Source of the DNA: Corynebacterium kefirresidentii
GTDB taxonomy: Bacteria > Actinomycetota > Actinomycetes > Mycobacteriales > Mycobacteriaceae
DNA: 64,000 nt
NCBI GenBank assembly: GCA_002154655.1
Contig: NGUZ01000002.1
Span: forward strand, 203,575 to 267,574
Direction: 5' to 3'
The first letter of the stretch is position 1. Each line of letters opens with the position of its first letter. Below, piece after piece: positions 60,627-64,000 of the stretch. The notes under the pieces were generated by a model, which was given only the letters and a program-made list of their open reading frames with translations, was not told the origin of the DNA and did no database searches. The position numbers and the translations under genes are program-made.

Positions 60627-63617
60627 TTGTCCTTAGGGTCATCCACACCAGCCGCCCCGTTGAAGCGGCCCCCGCGGGTCGCGACAATCATTGCGGCCGT
60701 CATTGCCGTCCTCTTGTTCATCGGTCCCATGTTTGTGGGCCTGTACACGGATTGGAGGTGGTTTGGTGCGATTGAATACCGGAACGTTTTCACCACCGCG
60801 ATTATTGCGCGGATAGTACTCTTTATCATCTTCGGTCTCATCGCCGCTGCCGTGGTGTGGGCCGCGGGCTTCTTTGCCTGGCGCGGGCGTCCGGATTCGC
60901 TCGACCTTGGGGACTTGAACTCGCCGGTGTATCAGTACCGCAAGTCCATTGAAAAGTCTATGGGCGTCTTCTTCAAGGTCATCCCCGCCATCGTGGGCAT
61001 CATTGCCGGTTTCATCGGCCAGGCTAATTGGCGCACGGTCCTGCTATTTTTAAACGGCCAGGAATTCGGCCAACAGGACGCCCAGTTCCACCACGACCTA
61101 GGCTTCTATGCCTTCACGTTGCCGGTATTGAAGATGGTGGTCAGCACCCTATCTATCCTGTTGATCTTGGCGTTTCTCATCGCGCTTTTCGGTCACTATG
61201 TGCTGGGTGGCATCCGCATTGGCAATAAGGCCGCAGGAGTTCGCGGCTCCATTTCCCACTCGGCTCGCCTGCAGCTGGCGATTACTGCCGGCCTGTGGAT
61301 GGTTGTTCAGGTCATCGGCTACTGGTTGGAGCGCTACGAGCTCCTATATACCCAGCACGATCTCTTTACGGGTGGTTCCTATACCGATATTCATGCCTAC
61401 CTGCCGGCGAAAATCATCTTGATGATCATCGGCGTCTTTGTAGCCGTGGCCTTGTTTATGGCCATCGTCATCAAGGACCTGCGTATCCCCGGCCTGGCCG
61501 TGGTACTGATGCTGCTGTCCTCGCTGGTTATCGGCCAGGCATGGCCGCTGCTGATGGAACGCTTTTCCGTGCAGCCTAACCGTCAGGCAAAGGAAGAAGA
61601 ATCCATTGCCCGCAATATTGAGGCCACGCGCTATGCCTATGGGCTTACCGATGACCATGTCACCTACGAAGACAACTGGGGTGGGGACGAGGTATCTGAT
61701 GACAAGGTGGCTTCTGATAACGCCACCATCAATAACCTCCGCCTGCTGGATCCGGAGATTCTTTCTCCTACTTTCACCCAGATGCAGCAGCTGAAGAATT
61801 TCTACGGCTTCCCAGAGACGCTATCGATGGACCGCTATGAGATCGATGGTAAGAAGCGTGACTTCGTCGTTGCTGCGCGCGAGCTGGATCCAAATGAGTT
61901 GCGGGAGAACCAGTCCGACTGGATTAACCGTCATACCGTCTACACCCACGGCAATGGCTTCGTGGCAGCGCAGGCCAATAAGGTCGATGAGGTAGCCCGC
62001 GACGCTGGCTCTGCCCGCGGTGGTTTCCCCATCTTCACCGTGTCTGATCTGCAGACCCAGGCCGGTGAGGCTGAGGGCGAAGGTGAAACCCAAGATGCCG
62101 AGAAGTCCCTGGGCATCAAGGTAGATCAGCCGCGCATCTACTATGGACCGGTTATTGCCGGCGCTGCCGATGGCATGGATTACGCCATTACCGGCAAGAC
62201 TGGCGATAACCCGGTGGAATATGACACTGATAGCTCCACCTATACCTATGACGGCAAGGGCGGCGTTGGTATTGGCAATATCTTTGACCGTACTATGTAT
62301 GCCGCCAAGTACCGCGAGCTTAACTTCCTGCTTTCTGATCGCGTTGGCAGTGAGTCAAAGCTCCTCTACGACCGCGACCCGCGCGAGCGTGTGGAAAAGG
62401 TTGCTCCGTGGCTGACCACCGATTCTGCTACCTACCCGGCCGTGGTGGATGGCCGTCTGAAGTGGATCGTCGATGGCTATACCACTTTGGAATCCTTGCC
62501 TTACTCCCAGCGTGCCTCGCTTTCCGACGCCACCCAGGACACCCTCAATCCTGATGGCACCACCCAACGCCTTGTCAATGACAAAGTGGGCTATATCCGT
62601 AACTCGGTAAAGGCCACCGTCGATGCCTATGACGGCAGCGTGGATCTCTACGAGTTCGATAAGAATGATCCAGTGCTCAAGGCTTGGGAGGGGGTCTTCC
62701 CGGACGTCGTCAAGCCAGAGGCGGAAATCTCCGATGAGCTACGTCAGCACTTCCGCTACCCGGAGGATATGTTCAAGGTGCAGCGTGACCTGCTGGCGCG
62801 CTACCACGTGGATGACCCGAATGTATTCTTCAATAACGATGCCTTCTGGTCCGTGCCGAATGACCCCACTGCGGAGGAATCTCGCCAGCTCAACCAGCCG
62901 CCTTATTACGTGATGGCTGCAGATCCAGAGACCGGCAAGCCAAGCTTCCAGCTGACTACCTCTTATCGCGGCTTGAACCGCGAGTTCCTTTCTGCACACA
63001 TGGCTGTCTCCTCCGATCCGGAAACTTATGGCGATATCACCGTGCGGGTGCTGCCGACCAATACGCAGACTCAGGGCCCGAAGCAGGCGCAGGATGCGAT
63101 GATGTCTTCTGACCAGGTCGCCCGCGACCGCACCCTGTGGGAAGGCACTAATGACTTGCACAACGGTAACCTGCTGGCCCTGCCAGTAGGTGGTGGCGAA
63201 ATCCTGTACCTCGAGCCGATTTACTCGCAGCGCAAGGACCAGGCCTCTGCCTTCCCGAAGCTGCTGCGCGTACTCGTGTCCTATAAGGGCCGCGTAGGCT
63301 ACGCCCCAACTATCGGTGATGCCCTTGAACAAGTTGGAATTGACGCCAAGGCCGCTCAGAACATTGAGGAAGTCGACGGCGATTCCGGCGAAAAGACCGA
63401 CGCCAAGGACGACAAGAATAAGAAGGATGCCAAGGAAGACAAGCAGTCGGCCCCAGCCTCCGCTCCTTCCTCTTCCGATCAGGCTGGCGCCATCGATGAC
63501 ATCAACAAGGCTTTGAAGGGCCTAGAGGATGCTCGCGATGGTTCCTTCGAGGAATATGGCCGCGCCCTGGATGAACTCGATAAGGCAGTTGAGTCGTATC
63601 AGAAGACGGAAAAGTAG
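60627..63617 (+). CDS. UPF0182 family large membrane protein
   Basis: A ~996-residue protein with seven membrane helices in the first ~320 residues (VATIIAAVIAVLLFIG; IARIVLFIIFGLIAAAVVW; ...), a very large extracytoplasmic domain (TRYAYGL, DYAITGKTGDNPVEYDTDSSTYTYDGKGGVGIGN...) and an acidic/Lys-rich tail. The family (Rv3193c) is nearly universal in actinobacteria, of unknown function. TTG 60627 is chosen as start because GGAG precedes it by 6 nt; TTG 60615 is an alternative. It ends before a clear terminator. Confidence 0.88.
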   Translation: MSLGSSTPAAPLKRPPRVATIIAAVIAVLLFIGPMFVGLYTDWRWFGAIEYRNVFTTAIIARIVLFIIFGLIAAAVVWAAGFFAWRGRPDSLDLGDLNSPVYQYRKSIEKSMGVFFKVIPAIVGIIAGFIGQANWRTVLLFLNGQEFGQQDAQFHHDLGFYAFTLPVLKMVVSTLSILLILAFLIALFGHYVLGGIRIGNKAAGVRGSISHSARLQLAITAGLWMVVQVIGYWLERYELLYTQHDLFTGGSYTDIHAYLPAKIILMIIGVFVAVALFMAIVIKDLRIPGLAVVLMLLSSLVIGQAWPLLMERFSVQPNRQAKEEESIARNIEATRYAYGLTDDHVTYEDNWGGDEVSDDKVASDNATINNLRLLDPEILSPTFTQMQQLKNFYGFPETLSMDRYEIDGKKRDFVVAARELDPNELRENQSDWINRHTVYTHGNGFVAAQANKVDEVARDAGSARGGFPIFTVSDLQTQAGEAEGEGETQDAEKSLGIKVDQPRIYYGPVIAGAADGMDYAITGKTGDNPVEYDTDSSTYTYDGKGGVGIGNIFDRTMYAAKYRELNFLLSDRVGSESKLLYDRDPRERVEKVAPWLTTDSATYPAVVDGRLKWIVDGYTTLESLPYSQRASLSDATQDTLNPDGTTQRLVNDKVGYIRNSVKATVDAYDGSVDLYEFDKNDPVLKAWEGVFPDVVKPEAEISDELRQHFRYPEDMFKVQRDLLARYHVDDPNVFFNNDAFWSVPNDPTAEESRQLNQPPYYVMAADPETGKPSFQLTTSYRGLNREFLSAHMAVSSDPETYGDITVRVLPTNTQTQGPKQAQDAMMSSDQVARDRTLWEGTNDLHNGNLLALPVGGGEILYLEPIYSQRKDQASAFPKLLRVLVSYKGRVGYAPTIGDALEQVGIDAKAAQNIEEVDGDSGEKTDAKDDKNKKDAKEDKQSAPASAPSSSDQAGAIDDINKALKGLEDARDGSFEEYGRALDELDKAVESYQKTEK

Positions 63618-63644
63618 TTCTTTCAGTCTTTAAAAGCGGAGATT

Positions 63645-63680
63645 AAGGCACCTGCCCAGCGGATTTGGGTAGGTGCCTTT
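63645..63680 (+). terminator. terminator after the UPF0182 gene
   Basis: AAGGCACCT...CCCA pairs with TGGGTAGGTGCCTT around GCGGATT, with T-rich sequence following. Confidence 0.8.
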
Positions 63681-63771
63681 CCCTATGTATAGTTACATGA
63701 GTCGCCAGGACAGAGCGAATACACTTAGTGTTAACGTACTGTTCAAGCGCAGATGATGGAAGTCGTCTCGA

Positions 63772-63848
63772 CGCGGGGTGGAGCAGCTCGGTAGCTCGCT
63801 GGGCTCATAACCCAGAGGTCGTAGGTTCGAATCCTGCCCCCGCTACCA
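63772..63848 (+). tRNA. initiator tRNA-fMet (anticodon CAU)
   Basis: A 77-nt tRNA with encoded CCA. The acceptor pairs CGCGGGG with CCCCGCT leaving a C1-U72 mismatch, and three consecutive G-C pairs in the anticodon stem (GGG-CUCAUAA-CCC) mark it as initiator. The T-arm has GGTTCGAATCC. It stands alone with its own terminator. Confidence 0.95.
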
Positions 63849-63857
63849 ACTTCCAGG

Positions 63858-63885
63858 CCCCTACCAGTGGAAACGCTGGTAGGGG
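63858..63885 (+). terminator. terminator after tRNA-fMet
   Basis: CCCCTACCAG pairs with CTGGTAGGGG around TGGAAACG, followed by TCTCTTT. The last ~110 bp of the window (63890-64000) show nothing I can support. Confidence 0.85.
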
Positions 63886-64000
63886 TCTCTTTCGTTTTAT
63901 GCTGAAATCGCCATTTGGTGCACTAGTCTCAAAATCCGCACCGCGGGGTTAAGGGTCAAAATGTGTGTCTGGCTCGGCGTGTCGCGGGGGTTAGATTTGG

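Overview
The window reads as a chromosomal core segment of a Corynebacterium. The gene order is that of corynebacteria and mycobacteria: lcp-wbbL-manC-whiB2-zincin/DUF3499-pmmA-(SIS-like)-manA, tmk-mtrAB-lpqB-comF-hpf-secA1, rsgA-aroA, sigH-rshA-whiB1, rhlE-DUF3107-DUF3152, adnAB-K+ channel-nudC-uvrD2, and PDZ/Lon protease-UPF0182. The F420 genes fbiA/fbiB that sit beside whiB2 in mycobacteria are absent, and a mycothiol-type anti-sigma factor is present, both as expected for Corynebacterium. I cannot name the species. No insertion sequence, prophage, CRISPR array or classical defence island is visible.

Layout. 1-6.6 kb is the most accessory-looking part: the edge of an amino-acid transporter, the last ~40 codons of a betaine-binding protein (a gene relic), a strongly codon-biased secreted protein with a possible aerolysin/ETX-like domain, an AT-rich regulatory gap with repeated operator-like motifs and a CsoR-like palindrome, a TauE permease, a TIGR03089 protein and the cell-wall ligase Lcp. 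6.7-20.6 kb holds cell-wall sugar genes (wbbL, manC, pmmA, manA) and whcD. This set is interrupted by a 6-kb sulfite-reduction block (fprA, cysI, cysX, chelatase, cysZ, cobA). 20.8-31.5 kb carries a proline/glutamine-rich membrane protein, DUF4259, tmk, the MtrAB-LpqB signalling operon, comF, hpf and secA. sahH, which precedes tmk in relatives, is missing here.

31.6-40.3 kb has small secreted or unknown proteins, rsgA, aroA and an SRAP gene sharing a tiny bidirectional leaderless promoter, a YbaK deacylase, the SigH-RshA redox switch, an unusual 91-bp dyad element, the 24-residue ribosomal protein bL37 and WhcE. 40.3-55.3 kb is a nucleic-acid maintenance region: RhlE-type helicase, the AdnA/AdnB break-resection helicase-nuclease, a K+ channel, NudC and UvrD2. 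55.2-63.9 kb contains an orphan cyclodehydratase-like protein divergent from a YgjP-type metallopeptidase, a DUF2342 'metalloprotease' without HExxH, a PDZ-Lon-like protease, a lipoprotein, a PPA1309 protein, a giant UPF0182 membrane protein and the initiator tRNA.

Themes: mannose activation feeds lipoglycan and arabinogalactan assembly; MtrAB, Lcp, SecA and Lon-like functions serve envelope homeostasis; CobA makes siroheme for CysI, which FprA may supply with electrons; SigH/RshA and WhcE respond to thiol stress. The best leads for something undescribed are the secreted ETX-like candidate with its regulatory region, the orphan cyclodehydratase/metallopeptidase pair and the 91-bp dyad element.
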